A stretch of 64,000 nt of DNA from Mesocricetibacter intestinalis (GTDB taxonomy: Bacteria > Pseudomonadota > Gammaproteobacteria > Enterobacterales > Pasteurellaceae): contig NZ_SNYQ01000004.1 of assembly GCF_004363295.1 (NCBI RefSeq), positions 62,001-126,000 on the forward strand, written 5' to 3'. Below, one piece after another: positions 16,690-26,222 of this stretch. The notes beneath the pieces are model-generated. The model did no database searches. It saw only the letters and a list, made by a program, of their open reading frames with translations, and was not told where the DNA came from. Every line of letters begins with the position of its first letter. Position 1 is the stretch's first letter. The position numbers and the translations under genes are program-made.

Positions 16690-17499
16690 CTAACCCCGTG
16701 CATAGGCCGCAGCTTCCGCCACCAGGGCATCGTCCGGGCGAACATGAGTATAAAGTTCGAACTGTTCTAAAGCTTGCAATACGGCGACTTCCGCACCTGA
16801 AATCACCTGTTTGTTTAATTCCCTCGCCCGTTTAATCAACGGGGTTTCTACCGGTAGCGCCACTACGTCGAACAGGGTGTGCGCCTGTTCAACCATTTCC
16901 GCCGGGAAAGAAAGCTCATCTGCTTCTTTTGCACCCGCCATGCCGATAGGGGTTACATTCACCAGAATATCCGCCTGCAGGTTATCCAGTTTATCAATAT
17001 AAGAATAAGCGTAAAGATCGGCCAGATAGCCGCCGCTGTGCGGATTGCGCGCATATATCTGCAAATTCTCGAAACCTGCATGTTTAAAGGCCGCCACAAC
17101 CGCTTTTGCCATACCGCCGCTACCATGTACGATTACGGAAGCCTGCTTATGGGTAAGGTATTTGGCAATCAGCTTTTCAATGGCGATATAGTCCGTATTG
17201 TAGGCCTTCAGATGGCCTTGCTCATTTACAATGGTATTTACCGACTCAATGGCCCGGGCGGAAGGCGAAAGTTCGTCTAAAAACGGAATGCAACTTTCTT
17301 TAAAGGGCATGGATACGGCGCAACCGCGGATACCTAAAGCCCGCACGCCCTTTACCGCATGTTCGATATCCTGAGTGGTGAAAGCTTTATAAATAAAATT
17401 CAGCCCCAGTTTGCGATATAGATAATTATGAAATCTGGTACCGAAATTTCCCGGTCTGCCCGCCAATGACATACATAGTTGGGTATCTTTATTGATCAT
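16690..17499 (-). CDS. Shikimate dehydrogenase-like protein (SdhL type)
   Basis: 269 aa, AroE-like fold: N-terminal substrate domain with catalytic Lys in SMPFKES and the partner Asp in NTDYIAI, then an NAD(P)-binding domain with HGSGGMAKAVVAA. The sequence departs from canonical AroE (SMPFK instead of NVTxPxK). Its place after gpsA-cysE is that of the H. influenzae shikimate dehydrogenase-like protein HI0607, known to be distinct from true AroE with low shikimate activity. The true aroE is expected elsewhere. Ten nt separate it from cysE. Confidence 0.88.
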   Translation of the reverse strand: MINKDTQLCMSLAGRPGNFGTRFHNYLYRKLGLNFIYKAFTTQDIEHAVKGVRALGIRGCAVSMPFKESCIPFLDELSPSARAIESVNTIVNEQGHLKAYNTDYIAIEKLIAKYLTHKQASVIVHGSGGMAKAVVAAFKHAGFENLQIYARNPHSGGYLADLYAYSYIDKLDNLQADILVNVTPIGMAGAKEADELSFPAEMVEQAHTLFDVVALPVETPLIKRARELNKQVISGAEVAVLQALEQFELYTHVRPDDALVAEAAAYARG

Positions 17500-17508
17500 C
17501 TCTTACTC

Positions 17509-18306
17509 CTAGATATTTAATGCGGCGGCATCATCAATAAAATACTGGTTCATATCAAAGGCCGGTTTCGCATCTTTATCTTTACTGATAATTTTGGCCG
17601 GAACGCCAGCGGCGGTGGCATATTCCGGTACCGGCTGCAGTACCACGGAATTGGCACCGATTTTCGCATAACGTCCCACTTCAATATTGCCCAATATTTT
17701 AGCACCTGCGCCGATCATAACGCCTTCGCGGATTTTCGGATGGCGATCGCCGGATTCTTTGCCGGTACCGCCTAGGGTTACGCCCTGTAAAATAGAAACG
17801 TCATTTTCAATTACCGAAGTTTCGCCCACCACGATGCCGGTGGCATGGTCGAACATAATTCCCTGCCCGATACGCGCTGCCGGATGAATGTCCACATCAA
17901 AGGCCACGGAAATCTGATTTTGCAGATAAATCGCCAGGGCCTTGCGCCCCTGATTCCATAAATAGTGAGTGATTCGGTAGCTTTGAATCGCATGAAAGCC
18001 TTTTAGATACAGCAGCGGCGTACATAATAAATCCACCGCCGGATCCCGCTGACGCACAGCATTAATGTCGTAAGCCGCACTTTCGATAATACTCGGCTGA
18101 GCCTGATAGGTATCTTCGATAATTTCCCGCAGGGTAATCGCCGGCATAGTTGCCGTCGCCAGCTTATTCGCCAGAATATAGCTTAACGCACCACTGAGAT
18201 TTTTATGTTTTAGAATCGTTGAATGGAAGAAGCTCGCCAGCATAGGTTCGCAATCAACCAGTTTCTTCGCCTCGCAGCGGATATTTTTCCACACTTCAGG
18301 TAACAC
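17509..18306 (-). CDS. cysE: Serine acetyltransferase
   Basis: 265 aa. N-terminal helical domain, then left-handed beta-helix hexapeptide repeats from about residue 140 (DIHPAARIGQGIMFDHATGIVVG) with the catalytic His/Asp region; C-terminus ends ...NI, the usual tail that binds cysteine synthase and allows feedback by cysteine. Makes O-acetylserine, first step of cysteine synthesis. Starts with GTG; AGGGAG lies 9 nt upstream and overlaps the gpsA end. Part of the gpsA-cysE unit. Confidence 0.97.
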   Translation of the reverse strand: MLPEVWKNIRCEAKKLVDCEPMLASFFHSTILKHKNLSGALSYILANKLATATMPAITLREIIEDTYQAQPSIIESAAYDINAVRQRDPAVDLLCTPLLYLKGFHAIQSYRITHYLWNQGRKALAIYLQNQISVAFDVDIHPAARIGQGIMFDHATGIVVGETSVIENDVSILQGVTLGGTGKESGDRHPKIREGVMIGAGAKILGNIEVGRYAKIGANSVVLQPVPEYATAAGVPAKIISKDKDAKPAFDMNQYFIDDAAALNI

Positions 18307-18310
18307 TTTG

Positions 18311-19321
18311 CTATTCTCCCTTACGTTCGCGGCTCAACAGTGCGGTGGCCGCCTCTTTTGCCTGCTTGCCGCAAAATAGAACCTGATACATCTGTTCGGT
18401 GATCGGCATTTCCACCCCCTGACGCTGCGCCAGTAAATATGCCTCTTTAGTATTATAAAAACCTTCTACAATCTGACCGATGTCCGCCATGGCCTGCTGA
18501 GCCTCGATGCCCTGTCCCAGCATCATACCGAAACGTCGGTTACGGGACTGGTTGTCGGTACAGGTCAATACCAGATCGCCCAATCCCGACATCCCCATAA
18601 AGGTTTTAGGATCCGCATTGAGAGAAACACCCAAACGGCTGATTTCCGCAATGCCGCGCGTAATCAATGCGGTGCGAGCATTAGCACCAAAGCCCATTCC
18701 GTCGGAAATACCGGCACTGATAGCAATTACATTTTTAAGCGCGCCGCCCAACTGTACGCCGATCATATCCCGATTGATATAAACCCGGAAATGCTTGCTG
18801 CAATGGATGCGCGCCTGTAATTCTCGGGCAAACCGCTCATTATCCGATGCCAGAGCAATAGCCGTAGGCATTCCCTGCGCCAGTTCTTTGGCAAAAGTAG
18901 GGCCGGATAAAATGGCTAAGGGGTAGCGCTCACCCAGAATTTCCTTTACCACCTCTTGCAATAAACGCCCGCTGTTACGCTCTAATCCTTTGGTCGCCCA
19001 CACAATACGATGATAAGGACGCAAATGGGGTTTGATCACCTCAATCACTTCACGGAAAACATGGCTCGGCACCACGATCAGAATATCCTGCGAACAGGCC
19101 AGTGCAGCAGCTAAATCCGCTTCAATCCTTAATGCTTCGGGAAATGGAATATCAGGTAAAAACCGTTGGTTACGACGCTCGGCGGCAAGCTGCCTACAAT
19201 GTTGCGGCGAATGTCCCCAAAGGCAGGTGGGAAAGCCGTTGCGTGAAAAGGCAATGGCAAGAGCGGTACCGTATGAACCGGCGCCTAATACGCTAATGGA
19301 AGAAGATTGCGGCATTGTCAT
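18311..19321 (-). CDS. gpsA: Glycerol-3-phosphate dehydrogenase [NAD(P)+]
   Basis: 336 aa. Rossmann motif [13 protein letters not shown] at the N-terminus, ATKGLE and [17 protein letters not shown] substrate motifs, and the catalytic Lys region [10 protein letters not shown]. Reduces dihydroxyacetone phosphate to sn-glycerol-3-phosphate for phospholipid synthesis. Start ATG at 19321. Followed by cysE after 4 nt; 214 nt separate it from secB, with a hairpin between them, so it may have its own promoter. Confidence 0.98.
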   Translation of the reverse strand: MTMPQSSSISVLGAGSYGTALAIAFSRNGFPTCLWGHSPQHCRQLAAERRNQRFLPDIPFPEALRIEADLAAALACSQDILIVVPSHVFREVIEVIKPHLRPYHRIVWATKGLERNSGRLLQEVVKEILGERYPLAILSGPTFAKELAQGMPTAIALASDNERFARELQARIHCSKHFRVYINRDMIGVQLGGALKNVIAISAGISDGMGFGANARTALITRGIAEISRLGVSLNADPKTFMGMSGLGDLVLTCTDNQSRNRRFGMMLGQGIEAQQAMADIGQIVEGFYNTKEAYLLAQRQGVEMPITEQMYQVLFCGKQAKEAATALLSRERKGE

Positions 19322-19493
19322 GAATTACCTCTTAAACGGAGCATAGGTAAAGCGGACAAGAAAATTTTATCCGGAACTGTACAAAACGGCGTTGCGTTCG
19401 AAGCTTTGAACAACGGACTGCGCCTTATCTCCCCGCATAGCAACGCCTGAATAAAGAAGGGTTATAAATATCGGGAATCAGGGCATAAAGATA

Positions 19494-19514
19494 GCACGGG
19501 CCTTATGCCCGTGC
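19494..19514 (-). terminator. Hairpin after secB
   Basis: GCACGGGC, loop CTTAT, GCCCGTGC: an 8-bp GC-rich stem 22 nt after the secB stop. The following T-tract on the minus strand is weak (TATCTTTAT), so it may terminate only in part. Confidence 0.55.
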
Positions 19515-19535
19515 CAAGATCGGAATGCGCTTAAA

Positions 19536-20045
19536 TTAATGTACGTCGCCTTTGTTTTCCTGATTTTCGGCATTTTCCTCCGCTTCTAAACGGCGCATAT
19601 GCTCAACAAATAATGCGTCGAAGTTTACCGGAGCAAGGTTCAATGCCGGGAAGGTACCGCGGTTTACCAAACTGGAAACCAGTTCCCGCGCATAAGGGAA
19701 CAACATATTCGGACATTGCGAAGTCAGACAGTGGGCCATCTGCATATCTTCCAGACCGCTGATGGTAAATACCCCGGCTTGTTTCACTTCACAGATAAAA
19801 GCTACATCGCCGCTGTCTTCCAATGTGGTTTCCACGCTGAGGTTAAGACAAACTTCATACAGATCTTCCCCCAGTTGTTTTGCTTCCGTCCCCAAATCGA
19901 ATTTCAGGTTAGGTTTCCATTCCTGATGGAAAATTTCCGGCAGGTTAGGGGCTTCGAAAGAAATATCTTTCACATAGATACGTTGAATTTGCAATACCGG
20001 CTGTTGTTCCGTTGCTTCAGAATTAACTTGATTTTCCTCTGCCAT
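19536..20045 (-). CDS. secB: Protein-export chaperone SecB
   Basis: 169 aa. Recognisable SecB features: IYVKDISFEAPNLPEIF near the N-terminus, AFICEVKQAGVFTISGL, and the CPNMLFPYARELVSSLVNRGTFP block; an acidic tail. Tetrameric cytosolic chaperone that keeps precursors unfolded and hands them to SecA. Lies 11 nt after the rhodanese gene, as in other gamma-proteobacteria (yibN-secB-gpsA-cysE). Confidence 0.98.
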   Translation of the reverse strand: MAEENQVNSEATEQQPVLQIQRIYVKDISFEAPNLPEIFHQEWKPNLKFDLGTEAKQLGEDLYEVCLNLSVETTLEDSGDVAFICEVKQAGVFTISGLEDMQMAHCLTSQCPNMLFPYARELVSSLVNRGTFPALNLAPVNFDALFVEHMRRLEAEENAENQENKGDVH

Positions 20046-20056
20046 TTGAATTTTCC

Positions 20057-20494
20057 TTATTTAACTAATGGTAAATTTGCCGCACGCCAGCCCGCAATTC
20101 CTTCCTGCAGGGCATATACGCGACTGAATCCTTGTTTTGCCAGTAATTCGGCGGAGGATTGTGCGCTTAACCCGTTGACACAAACCAGTATCACCGGCAC
20201 GTTTTTATGTTGTTCCAATTTACCCACATTGTGATTTTTAATATCGCTCGGTACGAACTGCAGACTGTTGACAATATGTCCGCGCTTAAATTCGTCGATG
20301 GTGCGTAAATCAATAACAACGGCGTCTTCATTATTAATCAGACTGGTGGCCTGCGCATTACCGACCACTTTAATTTTACTGGTCGCCGCTTTAACCAGAT
20401 GATATACCAGCATCAAAAACACCGCCACCCAGGCGATAACCAGTATGGTATGATTTTTGGCAAATTCGGTTGCCATAGGCATAAATTCTTGCAT
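20057..20494 (-). CDS. yibN: Membrane-anchored rhodanese-domain protein (YibN type)
   Basis: About 145 aa: one N-terminal membrane helix (ILVIAWVAVFLMLVYHLV) and a rhodanese domain with ATSLINNEDAVVIDLRTIDEFKRGHI and a candidate active-site Cys in VCVNGLSA. YibN-like proteins sit upstream of secB in many gamma-proteobacteria; sulfur transfer is assumed from the fold. The frame opens at TTG 20521, but the ATG at 20494 with GAGAA upstream is more likely. Confidence 0.9.
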   Translation of the reverse strand: MQEFMPMATEFAKNHTILVIAWVAVFLMLVYHLVKAATSKIKVVGNAQATSLINNEDAVVIDLRTIDEFKRGHIVNSLQFVPSDIKNHNVGKLEQHKNVPVILVCVNGLSAQSSAELLAKQGFSRVYALQEGIAGWRAANLPLVK

Positions 20495-20614
20495 GTTATT
20501 CTCAATAAATGTCGTAATCAAAAACAGGGGTTAAGTATAACCGCACTTTACCGATCTTCCAATAGCCTGCAAGATGAATAAAAGCGGCGGAAAAGGGAAG
20601 AAATCCGCATAAAC

Positions 20615-20645
20615 AAACGCCTTTTGCATTGCACAAAAGGCGTTT
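20615..20645 (-). terminator. Terminator after gpmA
   Basis: AAACGCCTTTTG and CAAAAGGCGTTT form a 12-bp stem with a 7-nt loop, 21 nt after the gpmA stop on the minus strand. The tail (GTTTATG) is only moderately T-rich. Confidence 0.7.
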
Positions 20646-20666
20646 ATCGGTTCGCTGCAAACGGAA

Positions 20667-21350
20667 TTATAAATAACGTTTGCTGATCACTTTAAGATTT
20701 TCGTCCAGGGTATAAACCAATGGCTGACCGGTCGGAATTTCCAAATCCATAATACCTTCGTCGGAAATACCTTCGATATGTTTCGCTAAAGCACGCAGGG
20801 AGTTACCATGTGCAGCCACCAGAACACGTTTACCGGAAAGAATGGCAGGTGCGATCTGATCTTCCCAAAACGGCAACACACGTTCCAAGGTTACTTTCAG
20901 GTTTTCGCAATCCGGAACCACATCCGCCGGTAAATGTGCATAACGGCGATCGTTATGCGCAGAATTCGGATCTTTCGGATCCAACACCGGTGGTAAGGTA
21001 TCATAAGAACGACGCCAAATGCGTACCTGTTCGTCCCCGTGCTGAGCCGCCGCTTCGGCTTTATTCAGTCCCTGTAAACCGCCGTAATGACGTTCGTTCA
21101 AACGCCAGGTTTTAATCTGCGGCACCCACAACTGATTAGACTCTTCCAACACCAGATTACAGGTTTTAATCGCACGGGTCAGTACGGACGTAAAGGCGAT
21201 ATCGAATTCGAAACCGGCTTCTTTTAATTTACGTCCCGCCGCTTTCGCTTCTTCCACGCCTTTTTCGCTTAAATTAACATCTCTCCAGCCGGTGAAAAGA
21301 TTCAGGGCATTCCATTCACTTAAACCGTGGCGGATAAATACTAATTCCAT
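20667..21350 (-). CDS. gpmA: 2,3-bisphosphoglycerate-dependent phosphoglycerate mutase
   Basis: 227 aa histidine phosphatase-superfamily enzyme of glycolysis, interconverting 3- and 2-phosphoglycerate. Phosphohistidine site is [10 protein letters not shown] (His8 with this start); the second catalytic His is in [20 protein letters not shown] is also typical. I use the ATG at 21350 rather than 21356 because AGGAG lies 6 nt before it and would abut the other. Confidence 0.98.
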   Translation of the reverse strand: MELVFIRHGLSEWNALNLFTGWRDVNLSEKGVEEAKAAGRKLKEAGFEFDIAFTSVLTRAIKTCNLVLEESNQLWVPQIKTWRLNERHYGGLQGLNKAEAAAQHGDEQVRIWRRSYDTLPPVLDPKDPNSAHNDRRYAHLPADVVPDCENLKVTLERVLPFWEDQIAPAILSGKRVLVAAHGNSLRALAKHIEGISDEGIMDLEIPTGQPLVYTLDENLKVISKRYL

Positions 21351-21530
21351 AAACATCTCCTACTTTATCGATAATATTAAAAAACTCCGCACTTTATAGC
21401 AAAAAACGCTCGGGTTTAAAAGCGCAAAGCCAATGTTTTCTGATCTTTCGCAAAAATAATGCTATATTTAACAACCTTTAACGAACCTGACGCCAAGCAA
21501 AAAATTGATTTACCAAGGACTCGTTCAGCC

Positions 21531-22739
21531 ATGCCCCTGACTTTGAAAAATATTGCCGGATTCGCTCTGTCGTTATCTATCGCCTTTAGCGCCCTTTCCG
21601 CATATGGCGCGGATCTTTCGCAGATTCAGCAGCAGATCAAACGGCAGGAGCAGAAAATCGTCGAGCAGCAGCGGGAAAAAAACAAGCTGCAATCGGCACT
21701 AAAGCAGCAGGAAAACAAAATTAATGATGTACTCGGCGAGCTGCGCCAGACCGAATCCGAATTAAAGGAAACCCGTAAACTTATCGCTGAAACCGAGCGC
21801 CAAATTAAGCAGCTGAAGCAACAGGAACAGCGGCAAAAAAAACTGTTGGCGCAGCAATTGGACAATATTTATCGTTCCGGCAACCCCTCTTCCGTAATTG
21901 AGCATTTACTATCGGATAACAGCACTCAGGCGGAACGAATGAAAGTCTATTACGCCCATATGAACCGCGCCCGTGCCGAGCTGATTCAGGATCTGAAAAA
22001 TACCCGCGCCCAGCTGTCCGCCCAGAAGGAAACCATGAGTAGCCAGCAAAAGGCGCAGCAGGAACAGCTTTCTTCTCGTAAAAAACAACAGCAGGAATTA
22101 CAAAAGGTACAAAACGAACGCAGCTATACCCTAAGCCGAATCAATAAAACCCTGGAACGGGATCAGTCTCGGTTGGACAGTCTGAAAGCCAATGAGAACG
22201 CCCTACGCCAGGAAATTCAACGGGCGGCGCAGGCGGCTGCGGCTCAGGAACGCCAAGAAAGGGAAGCTTACGCACGTAAAAAAGAGGCGGAAGAAAAGAA
22301 AAATAACAAACCTTACCAACCCACCGCCCAAGAACAACAACGCTTGCGTAGCGGTTCCGGCCTCAGCGGAAAATACGCCTATCCGACCGCGGGTAAAGTA
22401 ATTAACCGTTTCGGTGCGGTACAGGCAGGGGAAGTCCGATGGAAAGGAATTCTTATCAGCGCCGCCGCCGGCACGCCGGTGAAAGCCATTAGCGACGGGC
22501 GCGTAATTCTTTCTAGCTGGCTACAGGGCTACGGACTGGTAGTGGTTATCGATCACGGCAAGGGAGATATGTCCCTATATGGTTACAACCGTGCGGTTAG
22601 AGTAAAGGCGGGGGATCAGGTACGTGCCGGCCAGACCATCGCCGAAGTAGGCAGCAGCGGCGGACAGGGACGCTCGGCGCTATACTTTGAAATCCGCCGT
22701 CAGGGAAATGCGGTTAATCCGCAAAATTGGTTGAGATAA
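21531..22739 (+). CDS. envC: EnvC-like murein hydrolase activator
   Basis: About 402 aa from ATG 21531. A signal peptide (ending AYGA-DLS) leads into a long coiled coil rich in Gln, Lys and Glu (about residues 30-255), then a C-terminal LytM/M23 domain. The metal-binding residues of active M23 peptidases are missing (WKGILI in place of the HxGxD motif, LYFEIR in place of HLHFE), as in EnvC, which activates amidases AmiA/AmiB during septum splitting. AAGGA lies 12 nt before the ATG. Followed after 4 nt by yibQ, as in E. coli. Confidence 0.93.
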   Translation: MPLTLKNIAGFALSLSIAFSALSAYGADLSQIQQQIKRQEQKIVEQQREKNKLQSALKQQENKINDVLGELRQTESELKETRKLIAETERQIKQLKQQEQRQKKLLAQQLDNIYRSGNPSSVIEHLLSDNSTQAERMKVYYAHMNRARAELIQDLKNTRAQLSAQKETMSSQQKAQQEQLSSRKKQQQELQKVQNERSYTLSRINKTLERDQSRLDSLKANENALRQEIQRAAQAAAAQERQEREAYARKKEAEEKKNNKPYQPTAQEQQRLRSGSGLSGKYAYPTAGKVINRFGAVQAGEVRWKGILISAAAGTPVKAISDGRVILSSWLQGYGLVVVIDHGKGDMSLYGYNRAVRVKAGDQVRAGQTIAEVGSSGGQGRSALYFEIRRQGNAVNPQNWLR

Positions 22740-22743
22740 AGGA

Positions 22744-23607
22744 ATGAAAAACGGACTGCAACGCTTCCAAAGTGCGGTATTTTTTAACATACTTTTTATA
22801 ATTTTATTTCTGCTGTCGCCTTCCTCGGCAACGGCGGCAAAGCTGTCTTATCTGTCCATTGTGATCGACGATATCGGTTATCACCCGAAAGAAGATGCCC
22901 AAATCCTGGCAATGCCGCAAGAAATTGCGGTAGCTATTATTCCCGCCGCTCCCTATGCTGCGCAACGTAACCGCCAGGCAAGCGAGCAGGGGCGCGATAT
23001 ACTGATTCATATGCCGATGCAGGCCCTAAATAAGCATAATATCGAAGCGGGCGGTTTATCCCTCGGAATGAGTGCTGCCGAAGTGGAAAAACGGGTGCAG
23101 AACGCAAAACAAATCGTCAGTGCCGCCATCGGCATGAACAATCATATGGGCAGTGCCGCCACCGCCGACGAATCCCTTATGAGCCATCTGATGCGCAGCC
23201 TGCACAAAAACCGTTTATTTTTCCTCGACAGCCGCACCATCGGCCGCTCGGTGGCGGGAAAAATCGCCAAACAACAGGGCGTCGGCGTACTACAGCGGCA
23301 TATTTTCTTAGACGACAGCAATGCCTACGCCGATGTTCAGGCGCAGTTTCAACAAGCGATTCGCTATGCCAGAAAACACGGGAATGCGGTGGTTATAGGC
23401 CACCCGCGGCGCAATACCGTCGCGGTGCTGCAGGAAGGATTACGCAACCTACCGGCGGATATCCGGCTCATTAGCATCGGCAGCCTGTGGCGTAATGAAA
23501 AAGCGGCGCCGCCACAACCTTTCATCTTAATTTTCGGCGACCTGCCGGCCCCCACCTCGGTTCCGCCGTTTAAACCGGTAGCGCTACTGCGCGGTGTACC
23601 CGAGTAA
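22744..23607 (+). CDS. yibQ: YibQ-like divergent polysaccharide deacetylase
   Basis: 287 aa with a signal peptide (to about residue 32) and a NodB-like fold: LSIVIDDIGYHPKED, IPAAPYAAQ, DILIHMPMQ, MNNHMGSAAT and LDSRTI are the family blocks of the divergent polysaccharide deacetylase group. The role is unknown; it is periplasmic and nearly always follows envC. A full uptake word lies at 22770-22778, inside the signal-peptide codons. Confidence 0.9.
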   Translation: MKNGLQRFQSAVFFNILFIILFLLSPSSATAAKLSYLSIVIDDIGYHPKEDAQILAMPQEIAVAIIPAAPYAAQRNRQASEQGRDILIHMPMQALNKHNIEAGGLSLGMSAAEVEKRVQNAKQIVSAAIGMNNHMGSAATADESLMSHLMRSLHKNRLFFLDSRTIGRSVAGKIAKQQGVGVLQRHIFLDDSNAYADVQAQFQQAIRYARKHGNAVVIGHPRRNTVAVLQEGLRNLPADIRLISIGSLWRNEKAAPPQPFILIFGDLPAPTSVPPFKPVALLRGVPE

Positions 23608-24084
23608 TTGTTGTAAAGATAACTGCGTCGCTTCTTGGCTACGCCTGATTTATCCGCCCTTGTTGCAAGGAGCTATTGAACAATCCAACGAATGTACAAT
23701 CCGCATTTGAGTGCTAATCTTCAAATGGGAATTGGGCTACAGGAAACATTAGCTAAATTCATAACATTGTCTTTGACAACAAAAGAGCAAGCCGGAATAA
23801 TACCGAAACTAAAGGTATTGTTTTACTAAGAGGTAGTGAATTTGAACTCACTAAGGCGCTGGTAAACAATGCCTTTATTCTTTTAAGCATAAGGATAATA
23901 ATTTTTATCCTTATGATGCCTTAGTCTAAATCAAAAAATTAAAACTTAACGGAAAATAACCGGACAAGGAATATCCTTCAATATCCAACTGATAATTAAT
24001 GGATTAGAATATAGAAACTGATTAACCGGTTCGGCTTAACTATCGAAAGATATTAGCCTATATTAAAGGAATTATTTAATCGCC
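23608..24084. other. Gap without a convincing gene
   Basis: Nearly 480 bases between yibQ and udp. The best frame is 45 codons (ATG 23692 to TAA 23829, plus) and has no Shine-Dalgarno; another frame near 23820-23925 gives RGSEFELTKALVNNAFILL. A perfect 10-bp inverted repeat, CATAAGGATA/TATCCTTATG (23888-23897 and 23906-23915), lacks a T-run. It may be the remains of a lost gene plus the udp promoter region. Confidence 0.35.
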
Positions 24085-24101
24085 ATAAAAAGGAGAAAAT
24101 C

Positions 24102-24860
24102 ATGTCCGACGTATTTCACTTAGGTTTAACTCAGGCCATGTTAGAAGGGGCGAAGATTGCCATAGTGCCGGGCGATCCTGCCCGCAGCGAGCGTATCGCC
24201 GCCCATATGGATAAACCCAAATTCTTAGCCTCTAGCCGTGAATTTACTTCCTGGCTGGGCTATCTGAACGGCGTCCCCGTGGTGGTTTGTTCCACCGGTA
24301 TCGGCGGCCCCTCCGTTTCCATCTGCGTAGAAGAACTGGCTCAGCTCGGCGTACGTACCTTTCTGCGTATCGGCACCACCGGGGCGATTCAGCCGCATAT
24401 TCGGGTAGGCGATATTCTGGTTACTACCGGAGCGGTGCGTTTAGATGGCGCCAGCCGCCATTTTGCACCGCTTGAATATCCGGCGGTGGCGGATTTCGCC
24501 TGTACCAATGCCTTGTATAACGCCGCTTCGGCACTGGGGATTAAACCCTATGTAGGGATCAGCGCCTCTTCCGATACCTTTTATCCCGGTCAGGAACGCT
24601 ACGATACCTTTAGCGCTAAAATTTATCCCGCCTATCGCGGCACCTTGCAGCAATGGCAGGATCTGCAGGTGATGAACTATGAAATGGAATCCGCCACGCT
24701 GTTTACCATGTGTGCCGCTTTAGGTCTGCGTGCGGGTATGGTTTCCGGGGTTATCGTCAACCGCACCCAGCAGGAAATTCCGGACGAAGCCACCATTAAA
24801 AGCACGGAGGAAAAAGCTATTTCCGTGGTTATCAAAGCGGTAACATTGCTGAATTCCTAA
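24102..24860 (+). CDS. udp: Uridine phosphorylase
   Basis: 252 aa nucleoside phosphorylase (PNP/UDP family). Markers: [41 protein letters not shown] and the nucleoside-binding [13 protein letters not shown]. Splits uridine with phosphate into uracil and ribose-1-phosphate. AAAGGAG stands 6-7 nt before the ATG. Transcribed alone, with a hairpin terminator just after it. Confidence 0.97.
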   Translation: MSDVFHLGLTQAMLEGAKIAIVPGDPARSERIAAHMDKPKFLASSREFTSWLGYLNGVPVVVCSTGIGGPSVSICVEELAQLGVRTFLRIGTTGAIQPHIRVGDILVTTGAVRLDGASRHFAPLEYPAVADFACTNALYNAASALGIKPYVGISASSDTFYPGQERYDTFSAKIYPAYRGTLQQWQDLQVMNYEMESATLFTMCAALGLRAGMVSGVIVNRTQQEIPDEATIKSTEEKAISVVIKAVTLLNS

Positions 24861-24872
24861 ACATATCTTGCC

Positions 24873-24897
24873 ACGGAGCGGTATAATGCCGCTCCGT
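24873..24897 (+). terminator. Terminator after udp
   Basis: ACGGAGCGG, loop TATAATG, CCGCTCCGT: a perfect 9-bp stem 12 nt after the udp stop. The T-tract behind it is weak (ATCCTTTC). Confidence 0.6.
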
Positions 24898-24985
24898 ATC
24901 CTTTCAAAAAAACCTTTGCAATTTCGACCGCACTTTTGGCAAGATAGAGCCTGATTTTCAATGGCATAAGTTAAAAGGAGTTTTT

Positions 24986-25492
24986 ATGGCCGATCCGCAT
25001 ATTAAATCCCCTATGGATATCTGGGATTACATTACCGTTAGCCTTTATCGCTGCGGTTTTATCTTAGCCGCATTGGGTACCGCCTTTTTGCCTTACCGTC
25101 CCCTCCCGGCGCAAACCGGACTATTAATAGGTGCGCTGTTGTGCGCTTCCTGTTTACATATTTATCTGAAAAACTTTCGTTTTCCCTTGCAGTTTGCAAC
25201 CTGGGGCGCATTAATCTGTCATTTGCTCGGTTTCTCCGAACTGGCGCTGGGCGGTGCATTGGTAACCCTGGGCGGGCTTTGCTACAAGGAATACTTTTGT
25301 TTCCGCCTGTTCGGACTAAATCTGCAACCCCTGTTGGTGGCCCTGTTATGGCTGAGCTTTATTCTGGATAAAGCCTTGCCGCTACAGATACTAAGCGCCT
25401 TATCCGCACTGTTATTTTTGCTGCTTGCGCTGATGAAATGGCGTATGCCGCTGCATTTTGATATCGGTGATAAGGGTAAATATCAGGTTTAA
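24986..25492 (+). CDS. DUF2301-like integral membrane protein
   Basis: 168 aa with about five membrane helices and few polar residues. The segment GGLCYKEYFCFRLFGL and the overall layout resemble the DUF2301 family of unknown-function membrane proteins. TTAAAAGGAG precedes the ATG closely. It stands alone between udp and the srl operon, with an uptake word (24927-24935) upstream. Function unknown. Confidence 0.75.
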   Translation: MADPHIKSPMDIWDYITVSLYRCGFILAALGTAFLPYRPLPAQTGLLIGALLCASCLHIYLKNFRFPLQFATWGALICHLLGFSELALGGALVTLGGLCYKEYFCFRLFGLNLQPLLVALLWLSFILDKALPLQILSALSALLFLLLALMKWRMPLHFDIGDKGKYQV

Positions 25493-25545
25493 ACAAATTT
25501 AAAATGAAATAAAAATATTTCAAAATAAAACATTTTTGCATTATT

Positions 25546-25561
25546 TGTGATTTCAATCACA
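25546..25561 (+). promoter_or_regulatory. CRP-binding site of the sorbitol operon
   Basis: TGTGA-TTTCAA-TCACA is a full match to both half-sites of the CRP consensus with 6-nt spacing. A TAATAT-like -10 lies at 25583-25588; with a start near 25596 the site would be centred about 42 bases upstream, the class II position. Catabolite control of srl is expected from E. coli. Confidence 0.85.
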
Positions 25562-25661
25562 GATTTTGCTTTCACTTTAAAATAATATAACCCCAATGAT
25601 TCATCTTAGCAGTTGATCAGAAAAGCCGTTTCTTTCAATTCAGAAATTATGGGGTTGTATT

Positions 25662-26207
25662 ATGGAATACATCACACACGCAGCCGAATGGTTTATCGGG
25701 CTGTTCCAGAAGGGCGGAGAAACCTTCGTCGGAATGGTTACCGGAATCTTACCGTTGCTTATTTCTCTTTTAGTCGTTATGAATGCGCTGATCAAATTTA
25801 TCGGTCAGCATCGTATCGAACGTTTGGCTCAACGCAGTGCGGGCAACCCGATTTCCCGTTATCTGATTCTTCCGGTTATCGGTACCTTCGTATTCTGTAA
25901 CCCTATGACGCTGAGCTTGGGCCGTTTCTTACCCGAACGCTACAAACCGAGCTATTATGCCGCCGCTTCATACAGCTGCCATTCCATGAACGGTTTATTC
26001 CCGCATATCAACCCGGGCGAACTTTTCGTTTATTTGGGTATCGCCAACGGTTTAACCACCCTCGGCTTACCGCTCGGTCCTTTAGCCGTGAGCTATTTAC
26101 TGGTGGGTATGGTAACCAACTTCTTCCGCGGCTGGATCACGGACTTCACGACCGCATTCTTTGAAAAACGCATGGGCATCACCCTGGATCGCGAAGTTCG
26201 CTTATAA
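25662..26207 (+). CDS. srlA: PTS sorbitol (glucitol) transporter subunit IIC2
   Basis: 181 aa membrane protein matching the glucitol/sorbitol EIIC2 family: [45 protein letters not shown] and the [14 protein letters not shown] region. Together with SrlE it forms the membrane channel that takes up and phosphorylates sorbitol. First gene of the srl operon, behind the CRP site. Confidence 0.96.
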   Translation: MEYITHAAEWFIGLFQKGGETFVGMVTGILPLLISLLVVMNALIKFIGQHRIERLAQRSAGNPISRYLILPVIGTFVFCNPMTLSLGRFLPERYKPSYYAAASYSCHSMNGLFPHINPGELFVYLGIANGLTTLGLPLGPLAVSYLLVGMVTNFFRGWITDFTTAFFEKRMGITLDREVRL

Positions 26208-26222
26208 ACGGAGAGTATTATC

